64,000 nucleotides of DNA from Wuchereria bancrofti (lineage: Eukaryota; Nematoda; Chromadorea; Rhabditida; Onchocercidae): assembly GCA_005281725.1 (NCBI GenBank), contig SSBO01000003.1, positions 7,903,621-7,967,620 of the forward strand, written 5' to 3'. This document shows, in pieces, positions 10,916-22,727 of this stretch. Each line of letters begins with the position of its first letter. Positions within the stretch are counted from its first letter, which is position 1. Made by a program: the position numbers and the translations under genes. The notes below the pieces were generated by a model. It was not told the origin of the DNA. It worked only from the letters and a program-made list of their open reading frames with translations, and ran no database searches.

Positions 10916-11858
10916 ATGTGCAACTATCTTTGGTGCTTCTTTTGCATATTATCGACGTTGCATACTGCTATTATTGCAGACGATGCAAATTTTAAATTGA
11001 AGAAATGTTGCAAAGAATATGAACCATTGCTGCATAATGAAACAGCTGTGAATGAATGCCTCAACAAATACTGTGATTTCAATACTATCTCACAAACAAA
11101 TGTAACAATTTTCACTTTTTTTTTGTCAATTTCATTTATAACAATATTAATATACTCAAATTATAATTTCTTATCGATCATACTTTTCAGAGAGAGATGG
11201 AGGGGAAAAGATTATGAGGGTTAAAGCAGAATTAATCAATTCATTCTTTAAATAAAATTTATTATAGTACTTTTAAATAGATTTTTTAAAAAAAAAGGAA
11301 AAAAAGAAAAATTTCTTTTCCTATCATTTTGAAATGTAATTCAGACACAACTTTTCCTTTTTTTTCTGATTACTTTATTGAATTATGTTGCAAGAATTCC
11401 TTAAAAATTTATAAGATTTGATTAAAAATGTAAGAGAAATTTATTCATTATTTCTTCTTTCTTCGCTGAAAATAAAAAATTAAATTTAGATTATTTTGTA
11501 TTGCTTATTGAAAGATTCTATCACATTTAGGTACTTATATTTTTGAAACATTGTGATGGTATTGTTGTTGGTAATATATTTTCTTGTGCATCATCTAATT
11601 ATGATCATACACAGTGTTGCCTGGTGAGTTTTTTCATTTTAAAATGTTATTGTAAATTTCAATTTAATCACATTTTAAACAATTGATTTGTTCATTCACA
11701 ACATATTAAAGGCTAATGGAGTAAGCGGAAAATGTCTGGAATATTGCTCAGCTCATGATGGTGTACCTTCAAATTATTTGGATTATTTAGCGTGCCTAGA
11801 ATATTTTGATACTATCAAACAATGCTTTAAAAATTATCTGGAGAAAAATCCTGCTTAA
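10916..11858 (+). CDS. secreted DB-module protein (141 aa)
   Basis: Three exons in phase: 10916-11101, 11531-11623 and 11712-11858 (stop TAA). The product has a signal peptide (CNYLWCFFCILSTLHTAIIA), then the cysteine pattern of the nematode DB module: KKCCKEYEPLL, NECLNKYCDF, KHCDGIVVGNIFSC, DHTQCCLANGVSGKCLEYC, YLACLEYFDTIKQC. The spacing of CC, C..C, C, C, CC with G before C..C fits this nematode family of small secreted proteins, whose function is poorly known. Length is that of a single-module member. Intron 2 opens with GTGAGT. AATAAA sits at about 11251 inside the long first intron and again just after the gene near 11911. Very likely a real, intact gene. Confidence 0.85.
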
Positions 11859-12418
11859 ATATAATTGTTTATATAATATAAAATTATGCAGTATTCAGAA
11901 GTTTGCAGATAAATAAAAAATAGCAAGTAAACATTTAGATATAAGTCTAAATTTTACCCGTAAAAAAATAATTTATATGTATTTCCTATTTTTATCATAT
12001 GAAATTTATCTTCGAAATCTTACAAACATTTCAATCAATTGCTTACATCATAAAACAAAACAAAAAAAACAAGCAACGAAAAATCCATTTTTTCATCTGC
12101 AGCAATATTCATCAGAAACGATAGCATTACTGTTATCACAGCAATGATAGCTTAAACATTCTAATTGTTTTTGCCACTTCTCTTACAATATTTTGATTTT
12201 AATCTGAAAAGAAAAATTAAAAGTACAAAATTTTTGAATTTTATTTCATATATTTCAATACAATCTGTCGCAAAAAATTATTTGCTTGACACAAATGTAG
12301 ACTGTTTTCATTTAAATAAATCAATTGATTATGGCATATATGATTAATTTACATTCATAACTTACCTGAATATAGAGTGGAATTAATAATTATTTGTTGT
12401 TCTTAGAAAGTCTGGTAA
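11859..12418. other. intergenic, no gene seen
   Basis: AT-rich. A + frame at 12165-12347 and a minus-strand hydrophobic frame near 12080-12150 have no supporting splice context. Confidence 0.35.
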
Positions 12419-13988
12419 TTTTATTTAGCAATACCCCAACAGCTATTCGATTATACTTCATCAAATGACATCATTTGATGTGCCTACTTTACACTTAGAA
12501 ATGTGATCTGCAATTTATTTTAGCGATTCCTTATAAATTGGATTCTAAATTTTAATAAAAAAAAACACAGCTTTTTATGTATTTCACTCAATTTTCATAA
12601 AACTATGCTTAGATCTGTTGGAAATCTTTGCAATGCTTTGAATATCAACGTTCAGAAAATTTTTTGCCTATAAGCAAATTTGGGAAACAAAAAAAAATAT
12701 TAGATTTTATAACCAATACAAAGCAATTCATGGAGCCTTTATCATTTGATAATTGTTTATTTCAAAATTAATTTCACCACACTTTTAAATTGCGCAAATA
12801 TTTGGCCACTAAAATAAACAGTAAAACAAATGAATAAAATGTTCTCGAAAAAGACAAGAAGAAAAGGTTGAATTGTCTTTGAAACATCTTTCATCCTTTT
12901 CACATGATAAAAAAAAACTAAAATTAAAAAGTATAGATAAAACTATTTTCAAAAAGTTTAATCAAGCCATAAAAGATATTTTTTTATCTTTTAAAAGAAC
13001 TTCTGAAATGACAGTCAATTTTTATTCAAGTGGATCAGTTATTTATTTATGAATAATACTATTGTATTTCTCATGAACAATAAAAATAGTAATAAATAAT
13101 GTGTTAGAAAGATTTGTAATCTTTGAATGCATATAATTAATAATTTATAAATAACTTCATTTCTCATTTATTTTTTTAACCTAAAATGTAAGCGCTTAAT
13201 GTGTTAAGCGTCTGAGTATTAATTTCTAAATGTTCATTTGCTGCTTTCTATTATTTATAACGACCAAAAAAATAATTCTGACAAATTTCAAATAATTTCT
13301 AGAAATAATTTGAATATTTTTTGTGTTTCTTTTCATTTTTTTTCATTCCATCCATTTGTCAAAATGAAATGATTAAATTTAATTGTTTTAAGAAAGTACT
13401 ACTGTAGCAACTAGTAAATATATAACCGATGTCTTCTAATTGAAGCAACAATGATTTGTGGTCTAATAGAAATTCATGTTATCCGTTTCGACTTTTTACG
13501 GAAATTTATAAGGAAGTAGAAACATCCATTACACCTTTCTCAGTAATGCTGCGTTGTCTAAAGCTAATTTAATTTTCGTCAAAAGATTTTGTCAACGACA
13601 TCAAAAGAGTAGTTCTAGATTTGTTACACAAAATTATAAACAAAGGAGACATGAATACTTCAATATCTTTGACGAAAATTGGAGCGATTTTTCGTACACG
13701 TTAACTATTAACACAGTTTTTAATATATAACTCAAATTGACATTCAAAGTGACATTCAGCTTCAAATTCCCGCACTTCTTCAAAAGGGCCTCCTGATGCT
13801 TGATGCTTTGGGGCTAATATTGGAACTCATTGCAAAATAAATCGCTGTTGCACTGAAATAAGTACAATATTTTAGAGTTTAGAAATGATTGAAATTCGTT
13901 TCTGTAACATGGTTGATAAGAGACGAATTTTACAGTTATATCCTCCATGTTTCGGTAGTTTCAAAGTTGTATATTTTTATATTTTTTT
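12419..13988 (+). repeat. left arm of a ~1.57 kb inverted duplication
   Basis: The sequence from TTATTTAGCAATACCCCAAC at the left edge to the block ending at about 13988 reappears as its reverse complement at 25741-27306. Shared landmarks include TCAAATGACATCATTTGATG, TAAGCGCTTAATGTGTTAAG-type sequence at about 13190 and TCCTCCATGTTTCGGTAG at about 13950. Arms differ by scattered substitutions and small indels. The spacer is about 11.75 kb and holds receptors B, C and D. Confidence 0.85.
13418..13700 (+). pseudogene. 7TM receptor exon relic on + strand (inside left arm)
   Basis: The + strand reads YNRCLLIEATMICGLIEIHV then a stop, which matches the TM6 start of the receptor family (YERMMLIQAVFVCGAMEIQI). 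Nearby TAAAGCTAATTTAATTTTCG corresponds to the family's TM7 NLIF region in the other frame. Interrupted by stops and truncated. Its inverted counterpart is at about 26090-26320. Confidence 0.6.
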
Positions 13989-14320
13989 GAAATTTTTGGA
14001 CACCAATTATTGGACACCTTTGGAAACCTTGGAAACATTGGAAATCTTTGTTATTTAATAGCGCTACGTTCTCATTTCTTTATAATTTATAAATAAATAT
14101 TTATGAATTTATGACGTTATATAAATATCTGTAAATAATTGTTTTAAAATTTTTATGCATGAAAGTTGCATATTGATGAGAAATAATATATCCGAAATAA
14201 TAAATCATTGAAGAAAATAACACATTCATATGATTCAAATGATAAGGAAAATGTTAAATGTTCGCTGTAACATTTCCAATAATGAATCCGGAAATAGCTC
14301 GACCATAGCTAGTGACAATT

Positions 14321-15084
14321 TTACACACTATTAGATTCCGTCGGAGAAAAACCAACTTCGGAATAAGTGTCATCCGATCGGCTATGATTGTTAAAACCTG
14401 TAAAGCAAATAGAAAGGTAAAATGCATGATTCGGGAAATGCACCAGCTGTGATATATTTCAATTCGTAAGCTCAAAAAAAAAAAAAAATTCAAGCGATAT
14501 TAATGAAATGAAATGAAATGGTAAAATAAAGCGTAAATAATTATAAATACTCACTACAACCTGCTATTTTCCGTGTACGAAAATTTATTCTACTCGGATC
14601 TAACCATTCTCGTGGTAAAGCACCCATTGATGGATCTTAAAATAGTATTTTCAGACAATTTTACCATTGAAACGACGAAGCATTGATAATTATTCAAATA
14701 AAAAACCACATTTTTTTTTCTTATTCAATTAAGTAAATTAAATGCTGTTATAGCGATTATTGCAAAATTAAAATGGAAAAATTTCAATGCTTATGGCAGT
14801 GTTTCTAATCGGTCTAAATTAATTAATTAGCAATGTAAATATTTTTTTAAATAATTAATTTAGTTAAATGTTAATCGCTTAATTAAATTTGCCATATTCA
14901 TTAAATCATAGTTTTGTGGTAAGCAAAAAAAAAGGAAAAGTTCGAAAAGTTCACCACATGGTTTTCTTTTACGGCAACACATACATCGAAGATAAAAACT
15001 CCACAGACTGAAATGATCATCTAATTTACATTCGCTAATCTTTGATTGGGTTTGTTCTTCTTCATGACAATTCGAAAGACTATC
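14321..15084 (-). CDS. C-terminal three exons of an unidentified membrane-tail-like protein (95 codons)
   Basis: Exons 15084-14955, 14635-14555 and 14397-14321 join in phase to a TAA stop. The acceptors are CATTGCAG, ATTTTAAG and TTGCTTTACAG; donors are GTGAAC and GTGAGT. The peptide runs DSLSNCHEEEQTQSKISECK, then SLWSFYLRCMCCRKRKPC, then PSMGALPREWLDPSRINF, then FNNHSRSDDTYSEVG and ends ESNSV. The Cys/Lys/Arg cluster looks like a palmitoylated juxtamembrane patch and the rest like a cytoplasmic tail, which suggests the end of a membrane protein. That role is inference. The upstream exons, expected above 15.1 kb, were not found, so the gene may be truncated. No family recognised. Confidence 0.45.
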
Positions 15085-15089
15085 CTGCA

Positions 15090-16365
15090 ATGATTAATTA
15101 GGTTCTTCAAGCATTCTTGCTACTTAACATTTAATATTAAATTTCAGCTTGATATTTCTCTGATATCAATGATAGAAAAGAAGTTTACGAATAAATCAAA
15201 AGCACTTGACAATATTGTTTTTCTTTTTTTAGCTTGCAAAGTAAAAACTATTAAGTTGCTTTTTTTCTTTTCATTACAATTATGGATAATGAAACTTATT
15301 CGAGCATGCAGTTTCGAAAATCCAAATTTCTATCAAATGCAATGCATGAAAATCATTTGCATATGTGATTTTTTTTCATTTATAATATTATGCAAAATTT
15401 TTGAATTCAATAATTGAAGTATGATGAAAAATATACATCGCCAGTAGGTGATCGATCATTGGAATGAGTGGAATATGAGTTTGTGTGATCAGTACAATAT
15501 GAACTATCCATTTTCAATATTTTCTTAATAATTGTAAAATTAAATGAAATAATGTAAGCATACAAGTTTGCACTATTTTCTACAGTACAGAATCACTTCA
15601 ATTAGATACATTTTTTCGAGAATTTAACTAAAGTATCAGAATGCAATAATTTATTCATTTGGTTTGACAATTGTTTCACTTATCGCTTTTTAAAAAAGTT
15701 AAAATAAACGTTATAACATTCAAGCTTTGTTTTTATAATAAGTAATAACCGATTTTTTAAGCCTAATTTTTGCCAAATTTATAAATGTTTCCCAAAAAGA
15801 CACAATTTGATACAACCTGAAATTCAACCGCTTTCAATTTTGTGATTAAATTAAATTAGTAAATGTAAGTAAATTCGCGAATTTTATACAATTCTAGATT
15901 TTTAGTGAATTTTTTAAAAAAAGAGAGTTTTTCTAAGTTCTAATATTGAATGTAAAAATAAAATTTTTAATATTTTCAAGATAAGGATTTAATAAAAACA
16001 AAAACAATCACAAATACGAAAAGCTAAAGTGCAAAAACAATGGAACTGAAATTTCGACAAACAAAAATCCTCACCGAATTTTTTTTATTTTGGCACAAAC
16101 TTTCATACATTTCTATAAATTCATATATGCAAATGTTGCTATGTTAAAAAATCTTTTTGTTCTTTTCAATTAATACAAATTGCACAGACACCTTTCTCTA
16201 AAAGACCGCTAACTTTAACACTTTCCATACTTTTCCCAGGATATTTCCTGTTTCAACAATTAGTAAAATTCAATATTATTCCTTAAGGAATTATTAATTG
16301 ACCACAATGATAGACTTTCTCCTTAAATTTCTATATTGATTATGAAATAAATCATCTCATTTACA
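15090..16365. other. intergenic, no gene supported
   Basis: AT-rich. A minus-strand acceptor-bounded tract at about 15290-15345 reads KFGFSKLHARISFIIHN but does not join in phase with the exons below it. Confidence 0.3.
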
Positions 16366-16706
16366 ATGATATTAATGAGTATTATTTCAACTTGTTCAAA
16401 TATTGCATATTTGATAATAAACTTTTATCAGTTCATCTTACATCTGATAAATGCTATAGTTTTCTCAATGGCTCAAAATTCTAATTTAGACAATATCGAA
16501 ATAGAATCGTATATTTTCAATTGCACATTTTTTCGTATTTTTTTTTTTCGAATCTTATATTTTTAATCGATATTACAATATTCTGGATTATAGGTAACCA
16601 TATTAATCATTTAGAAAGTATTCTAGCACTAATTCCAGAAAATTTTGTTGCCAATAGAAGACAATGTCGCGAACTTCAGTATCACGAAGCTCTAAATAAA
16701 TGTTAA
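16366..16706 (+). CDS. possible small secreted protein (93 aa, two exons)
   Basis: Exon 16366-16534 and exon 16594-16706 join in phase across a 59-nt intron (GTATTT to GGATTATAG) and end in TAA. The product begins with a long hydrophobic stretch (ISTCSNIAYLIINFYQFI, then LINAIVFSMA) that may be a signal anchor. The polar part follows: NSNLDNIEIESYIFNC, then HINHLESILALIPENFVANR and CRELQYHEALNKC. Three Cys residues lie in the C-terminal part. No family recognised. The polar end looks coding; the start is uncertain and an upstream exon is possible. Confidence 0.35.
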
Positions 16707-18020
16707 TACTGCTTAATATAGCAATCCATTATAATTTCCTTTGCAATGCATCGCACTCGTTTAGCTGACCTTTGATCTTATAACAATCCTATGCTATAAG
16801 CATCCGTCTATTGTAACCAATTATAGTTGCCACCCAATGTAAGTTCTTTGTGATATCCATGCATTGTAACTATTGTTCTAGTAACTCATCATGTCTGAAC
16901 GATTTCTTCTTTGTAAAAATGTCTAATTATAAACCACTCCCACATCTTAACATATATAATGCATCAGTTTGGCTGGCTTTATCAAGATTGTACGATTGCT
17001 TCTGTTAATAAAGGATTATTCTCTTCCTCTGCTACCCCACATATTTACATCTACATCCAACGAATTTCCCTGCAATCAACACCTCCCAAAATAATAAATT
17101 AAATTATCAGATCTTCCAAGACAAATTTTGCTTCACAACAGATGAAGAAAGATTAGCAATTAAAGGATTCATCAGCAAAGCGACAGATTTCGATGTTGTA
17201 TGACAACAAGCGACAAATGTGACATTGTGTGATATATACAAAAGGTTAAATGAATTATTTGCCATAGCCATGTTTTAGTTTAAGAAATATCATGAAAGTA
17301 AATTTGTTTGAGTGATATTAAAACCAATACTTGTATTTTTCAATGAATTGAATAAAATATATATTACTCAGTTTTTACCAGTGCTTACAAAATGATTTAA
17401 ATTCAATTAATTTTTATTGGGAATTTTTGTTTGCTAATGCAGGCTATCGAAATCGAGACGAAATGGGAAGTAAAGATAATAAATGCAGTCGTTTATTATT
17501 GGATTTTTATAATAGAATGTTTAGATTACCATTGAATTATTAATGAAGCAAATGTCATTTATAAAGAGAACAAATATTACAAGTTTTCATTTAATTTAAT
17601 ATTTAATATTTAATAATTTTTATGAACAAAACACAATAAAGAAAATTGAATAAGAAAATACAAACAAGATTTAGATAAATGAAAGGAATTTATTGGAACA
17701 AAAATATATTTCACTCGCTTTTGTGATTGTTTGTTTAACTTTAATCAGTTCACCTTAAAGCTGTTTTTACTTTGTTGAGTTGACCCTTTGTTCAAGCTAT
17801 TTATCATTGTCACAACCAACTTCAATCTCTTTGATCATGCAACCTGCCGAGTCATTTATTTGCTTATTTATCTATTGACCTTTGCTTTTATTGCATTAAA
17901 AAATAAAAATTATATCCCAAACTATGTTTTTTTTTACATTCAACTATCGAGTGTTAGCTTTTCAAACATAATATAAAAACAAATATTCCACATAAGGATT
18001 ATCCAAGAGTTACAAACTTT
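16707..18020. other. intergenic, no gene seen
   Basis: 16707-17050 is somewhat GC-richer with AATAAA near 17009 and might be non-coding retroelement sequence. The remainder is AT-rich without splice-bounded frames. Confidence 0.3.
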
Positions 18021-18024
18021 TTTG

Positions 18025-18235
18025 ACAAAATTAAATTGATGAGTGGTTTTGCGATATGATCGAAAATTAACTGGGAAATGATGAAAATTTCCGTGGGAAT
18101 TTTGATTTGCTTATCTGTGAATTTGGTAACAAATTTTAACAAAAAACTGAAACGGCAGATAAAATGAATTTTTATTGCACCGCAAATTATTAATTAATAT
18201 TTACTGTTCATATTTTTATCGTACACATACGCTTC
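18025..18235 (-). pseudogene. 7TM receptor last-exon relic
   Basis: The minus strand matches the family's TM6-TM7 exon: counterparts of the GACAAAATTAAATTGA (NLIF) tract, the GTTACCAAATTCACAG-type loop and the TGCGGTGCAATAAAAATTC (CGAMEI) region are recognisable. Frames are broken repeatedly. It lies just downstream of receptor B and is a separate, older copy. Confidence 0.55.
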
Positions 18236-18599
18236 TCCGTTTGTTTTATCTTATTTATTTGGATATTACTGAGAGTGAACAATTCAGTGATTAAGTAATA
18301 AAAAAGTTAGTTGTTATTCTGTCCAAATCATTTCAAATTAGATTAATTTTCGAACTAGCAGTTCATTGATTAACATTAAAATCACTTAATCGTTCATTGA
18401 AGCATATTTTACGAGGTATAAAACATTTTGATTGAACGGTTTTTCTGCATTTTCAATTATCGATAATACCTGACATAAACAGAATTACATACACCACAAC
18501 ACATAAAAACATTGAATGAGAAAGTTTGGAATTTTACAAAAAAACGAACATATTTGTACTTAATAACAAATAACTGGATGAATTTTAGTCAAAGCTAAT

Positions 18600-20135
18600 G
18601 AATTGGTGTCATAGTTCTAATTCTCTTTATTTTAGTCATATTAAATAGTAGTTTTCTAAAGATATGTTTGATGACAATACGAAATCATGTGACAAAAATT
18701 AAATTGACGGTTGGCAGTATAAAATTATTGAAAATAACGTAACAATTGATAAAAATATTGGTAGGAATTTCAGCTTTTTTGCCAGTTAATTTGACTGCAA
18801 ACTTCAACAGGAAGTAGAAACAGATAATTTCAGTTCCCATTATTCCACAAACTACGGCAGCCTGAATTAACATCGATAGTTCATATTTACCATTTCTTAC
18901 TTTTTGTTTCACGTCCTTCAAACATTCTTTAATTTGAAAAGATTAAATTTTATTACCATATTTGAGGATTGAATGAAATATGAAGTAAGAAGAAACCTAT
19001 AAAGAATTACATAATTTTTGAAAGTTTTCAAAAAAGATTTAAAAAAGTCATAGAAAGCAAAAAACAACAATGCAATGTTAGCGCTTGTTTTATTTAACTC
19101 CAAAGCTCTCTTCAACAAACGGCGCATGTTGCAAAACATTGAAACATGCACTGCGAACATCATCATAGATAACGAAAGCGTCCATGCATAACGAATTTTG
19201 GAAAAAAGTAACTACTGATATTAATTATCTCAGTTATTAGTAAATAAAATTTGAAGAGCATATCTCAGATGAACGAAATTGATTTTAAATTTATAGAATA
19301 CAAAATAGTAGTGTTAAATATATTCTTCTTTTTAGAATAATAAAACTTTCAATGTAGAAAAAACAAACTTCAAAAACACAGCTCCACTTTCTGGCGTTCT
19401 TTTGGTACAATTAAGGAACCATTGCAAGTTTGATGCATGAAATGTTTTAATGCAATAATAAAATTCTACGAGAGATATTACTGAAAAATCATTTGTGAAA
19501 TTTCAAGGAGTCACAGTTCATTATAAAAAGTGATAGTTATTGAGATAAACTCATAATAGCTTCGCCAGAGATTAGACAGACCGAAAATACTATTACAATT
19601 CAATAAAGAGATTCATCAACAAACTCATAGATATAGATATTAGACAGCGCACTTGTCATTCCTTCGACACTGCGCAAACAAATTTTTTTTCCATGAATTG
19701 CATAAAAAGTTTAATTGAACATACCGAAACTTAACAACCATAATGAGATGAGAAGAAAATAAAACTTCAATGATTCGAAAAAAGCATTAAATTGCGGTAA
19801 GCTTATAGCAACAAAACGATTTATCGCCAAAAGAAATGTAAAATGCAACGTTGCGAAGAACAAAAACGTATTCATAGAAACAAATATGCGGTGAATCCAT
19901 GTTGAATGGTATACTTAAATATTAAAGGATTAGATAGAAAGTAATCATTTGTGACATTTCGTGAAATAAATATAATTCAAGTTTATTTATTAACACACTA
20001 TGCTATAACCAACTAAATTACCCGCTGTTTTAAAATATGCATCTCAATAAATGACAAGTTAGTGATGGTGATATATGAGAGAAGAAAAGAACTTACCGTC
20101 AGAACTTTTACTGTCTAGTATTTCAACCAATACAT
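18600..20135 (-). pseudogene. 7TM receptor, copy B (broken)
   Basis: Exon 2 (19913-19725) and exon 3 (19480-19369) are intact and nearly identical to those of copy C. Exon 1 is reduced to its last ~35 bp (about 20097-20133). The acceptor before exon 4 has lost its AG (TTTTCCAAAATTCG where A and C have TATTCAGAATTCG). Exon 5 (about 18920-18600) has a TGA right after NLIFVT where A and C encode Arg, and it continues homologous after the stop. Exons 4 and 5 are far more diverged from C than exons 2 and 3 are. A pseudogene whose middle was refreshed by duplication or gene conversion. Confidence 0.75.
19440..20135. repeat. direct repeat, copy 1 (shared by receptors B and C)
   Basis: This ~700-bp block is nearly identical to 21735-22432, offset about 2.29 kb, with only a few substitutions and a short T-run difference. 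It covers intron 2, exon 2, intron 1 and the end of exon 1. Identity drops sharply beyond about 20135. Confidence 0.85.
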
Positions 20136-20847
20136 AAGTTCAAGAAACTACAAATTAAAAATCGCATTAAGAAAATCTAAATTTATTGAAAATCTAAATT
20201 GAGTAGAAAGCATGAGTTCATTTTTTGGCTTTCTCCTCAGATATGATAAGACTGAAATTACTGATATAAGAAAGAAAAGAGGTTGGCATTTCCCAATTAT
20301 GTGCTTTTATCCCTTTTCCATGTTGTTAATGTAAATAAGCTAGCAAAGTCTTCATTAGACAATATGTAATTTGCTTTACTTACATAATACCAATAATTGA
20401 ATAATACATAAAGGTATAAGCATATTAGAAATAATATCATAATGATATTTTCAGATAATGAAAATATGACTTTAAGTAACTTTTATGACTTCTGCCTAAT
20501 GACAGCTTCTGAATATGCGTTTTTCAATACTTTATGAAAAGCAATGGATTATATACGGATCATACCAGTTGCGCATATTTAATCAAAACGTAGCTAAAAA
20601 TGAATTGGATGAATTAACATGATAGCCGAATCTCTACAGAATCAATATTGGCCTTATCATTAGTACCAATGAGCATCAGAAATCTTGAATTCGTAGTCAA
20701 AATGAATGAATCATATAGAAGAGAGATGATAAGATAGTTCAAAATGCATGAGATTCAGCATGAGATTCAGCATAAAATAACTCCAGAATATAAACTTTTG
20801 GTATTGAGTAGAAATCAAACATGGCTATGTTAGCACAGGTGAGAAAT
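20136..20847. other. spacer between receptors C and B
   Basis: Contains a block (about 20220-20360) similar to receptor flanks near 5200 and 23040. A short duplication of a CATGAGATTCAG motif lies at about 20748-20770. No gene. Confidence 0.4.
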
Positions 20848-22727
20848 TCAATGAATTTTACTCATAGTTAGTGTAACTGGTGTCACAGTAGACATTTTTT
20901 TCATGATCTTAATTTTAGAAAATAATTTTACGAATGCTTGTTTCACACTTTCTCGAAATCGTTTGACGAAAATTAAATTGGCGGTAGGCAATACAGCAGC
21001 GGTGAAAATCACGAAACAGTTGGTCAAAATATTGACGGGAATTTCAATTTCTTTGCCTGCCAGTTTGATGGCAAGCTTCGACAGGAAGTTGAAACAAATA
21101 ATTTGAATTTCCATTGCACCACAAACAAACACTGCCTGAATCAACATCATTCGTTCATATTTGCTTGTTGCAATCGCACACTTGCGCTCATGTCCTGTAA
21201 AAATTCTTATAACAACTAAATTTAATTACTTTATTTAAGAATTAAGTGAAATAAGAGGATGAAGAAATGATTTCGAAATCTCAAAGATTTCTGGAAATGT
21301 TTGGGAACAAATTCAAAAGAATATTTGTGGTATAATTATGCTTTTGCAAGACGAAATTATAAATTACCGCTCTCAGCGCATAAATTCGAAGTATTCTTTC
21401 GTTTGCTACGAATATTGCAGAATATTAGAACATAAATTGCGAACATCGCTATGGGTAACGCAAGAGTCCATGCATAACGAATTCTGAATAGAAATAACCA
21501 GTAAAAATGTTGGCCGATGAACAATAATTGTTTCAGCAAAAGAAATTTAGGCTTCTTATAATCGAAATTCATTCCAAATCTCCGCAACTCATGAAGTTAA
21601 CTTAAAATAATATTTCGCCATTATTGAAGAAAAAAATGAATTTAAATTCAAAGAAAAACGAACTTCATAAACACAGCTCCACTTTCTGGCGTTCTTTTGA
21701 TACAATTAAGGGTCCATTGCAAATTAGATGCATTGAAAGTTTTAATGCAATAATAAAATTCTACGAGAGATATTACTGAAAAATGATTTGTGAAATTTCA
21801 AGGAGTCACAGTTCATTATAAAAAGTGATAGTTATTGAAATAAACTCATAATAGCTTCGCCAGCGATTAGACAGACCGAAAATACTATTATAATTGAATA
21901 AAGAGATTCATCAACAAACTCATAGATATAGATATTAGACAGCGCACTTGTCATTCCTTCGACATTGCGCAAACAAATTTTTTTTTTCCATGAATTGCAT
22001 AAAAAGTTTAATTGAACGTACCGAAACTTAACAACCATAATGAGATGAGAAGAAAATAAAACTTCAATGATTCGAAAAAAGCATTAAATTGCGGTAAGCT
22101 TATAGCAACAAAACGATTTATCGCCAAAAGAAATGTAAAATGCAACGTTGCGAAGAACAAAAACGTATTCATAGAAACAAATATGCGGTGAATCCATGTT
22201 GAATGGTATACTTAAATATTAAAGGATTAGATAGAAAGTAATCATTTGTGACATTTCGTGAAATAAATATAATTCAAGTTTATTTATTAACACACTATGC
22301 TATAACCAACTAAATTACCCGCTGTTTTAAAATATGCATCTCAATAAATGACAAGTTAGCGATGGTGATATATGAGAGAAGAAAAGAACTTACCGTCAGA
22401 ACTTTTACTGTCTAGTATTTCAACCAAAACAATAACCACTTGTGGAATAAAGTTCAATAAGCCAGAAATAATGATTTGGGATGTGATAAAAATGAAAGCA
22501 CGACTGTAAAGATTGTTATGGCTACAGAAAACGACCATCAACAGTACATCGCTAATAATACCGTATAACAAAAGCAGCGAAAACAGTACAACCGCTACAT
22601 ATTTTTTCACCGTATTACATTCATCCCTTATATCAAACACATTTGTCGTATTCTCTGCGTGGCAGTTTAAAGGTAATATCAGGAATAATACCATAATACA
22701 GCATGAATGAGCCACCATTTTGCTCAT
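20848..22727 (-). CDS. nematode 7TM receptor, copy C (intact, 365 aa)
   Basis: Five exons (22727-22394, 22210-22022, 21775-21664, 21483-21368, 21194-20848) join in phase to 365 residues. Architecture equals copy A: signal-peptide-like start (LILPLNCHA), ENTTN site, TM1 with GIISDVLLM where A has GIVGNVLLM, TM2 with NFIPQ, TM3 with AINRFVAISLP, an ECL2 exon with LNCIKRTPESGAV, TM5, TM6 (MMLIQAVFVCGAM), TM7 (LPTANLIFVKRFRESV) and a Lys-rich tail. I chose the ATG at 22727 because it aligns with the ATG of copy A. Exons 2-3 are shared almost exactly with pseudogene B. Family and ligand unknown; role in chemosensation is inference. Confidence 0.8.
21735..22432. repeat. direct repeat, copy 2 (shared by receptors B and C)
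   Basis: Partner of the block at 19440-20135; here it spans exon 3 to exon 1 of receptor C. Confidence 0.85.

Noticed and set aside
12060..12160. Minus-strand hydrophobic tract (MLSFLMNIAADEKM) before a GTAAGC, like a signal-peptide exon
   Set aside because: No in-phase second exon found and an upstream stop; cannot be distinguished from chance.
14254..14493. Minus frame with HFTFLFALQVLTIIADRM, similar to TM3 of the receptors
   Set aside because: The same bases contain a strong acceptor (TTGCTTTACAG) whose other frame joins two upstream exons in phase; the TM-like reading has no in-phase upstream exon. The similarity to TM3 is short and may be chance.
16707..17046. Possible solo LTR (TGTTAATACTGC... 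with AATAAA near 17009)
   Set aside because: No convincing terminal inverted repeat, target duplication or second copy in the window.
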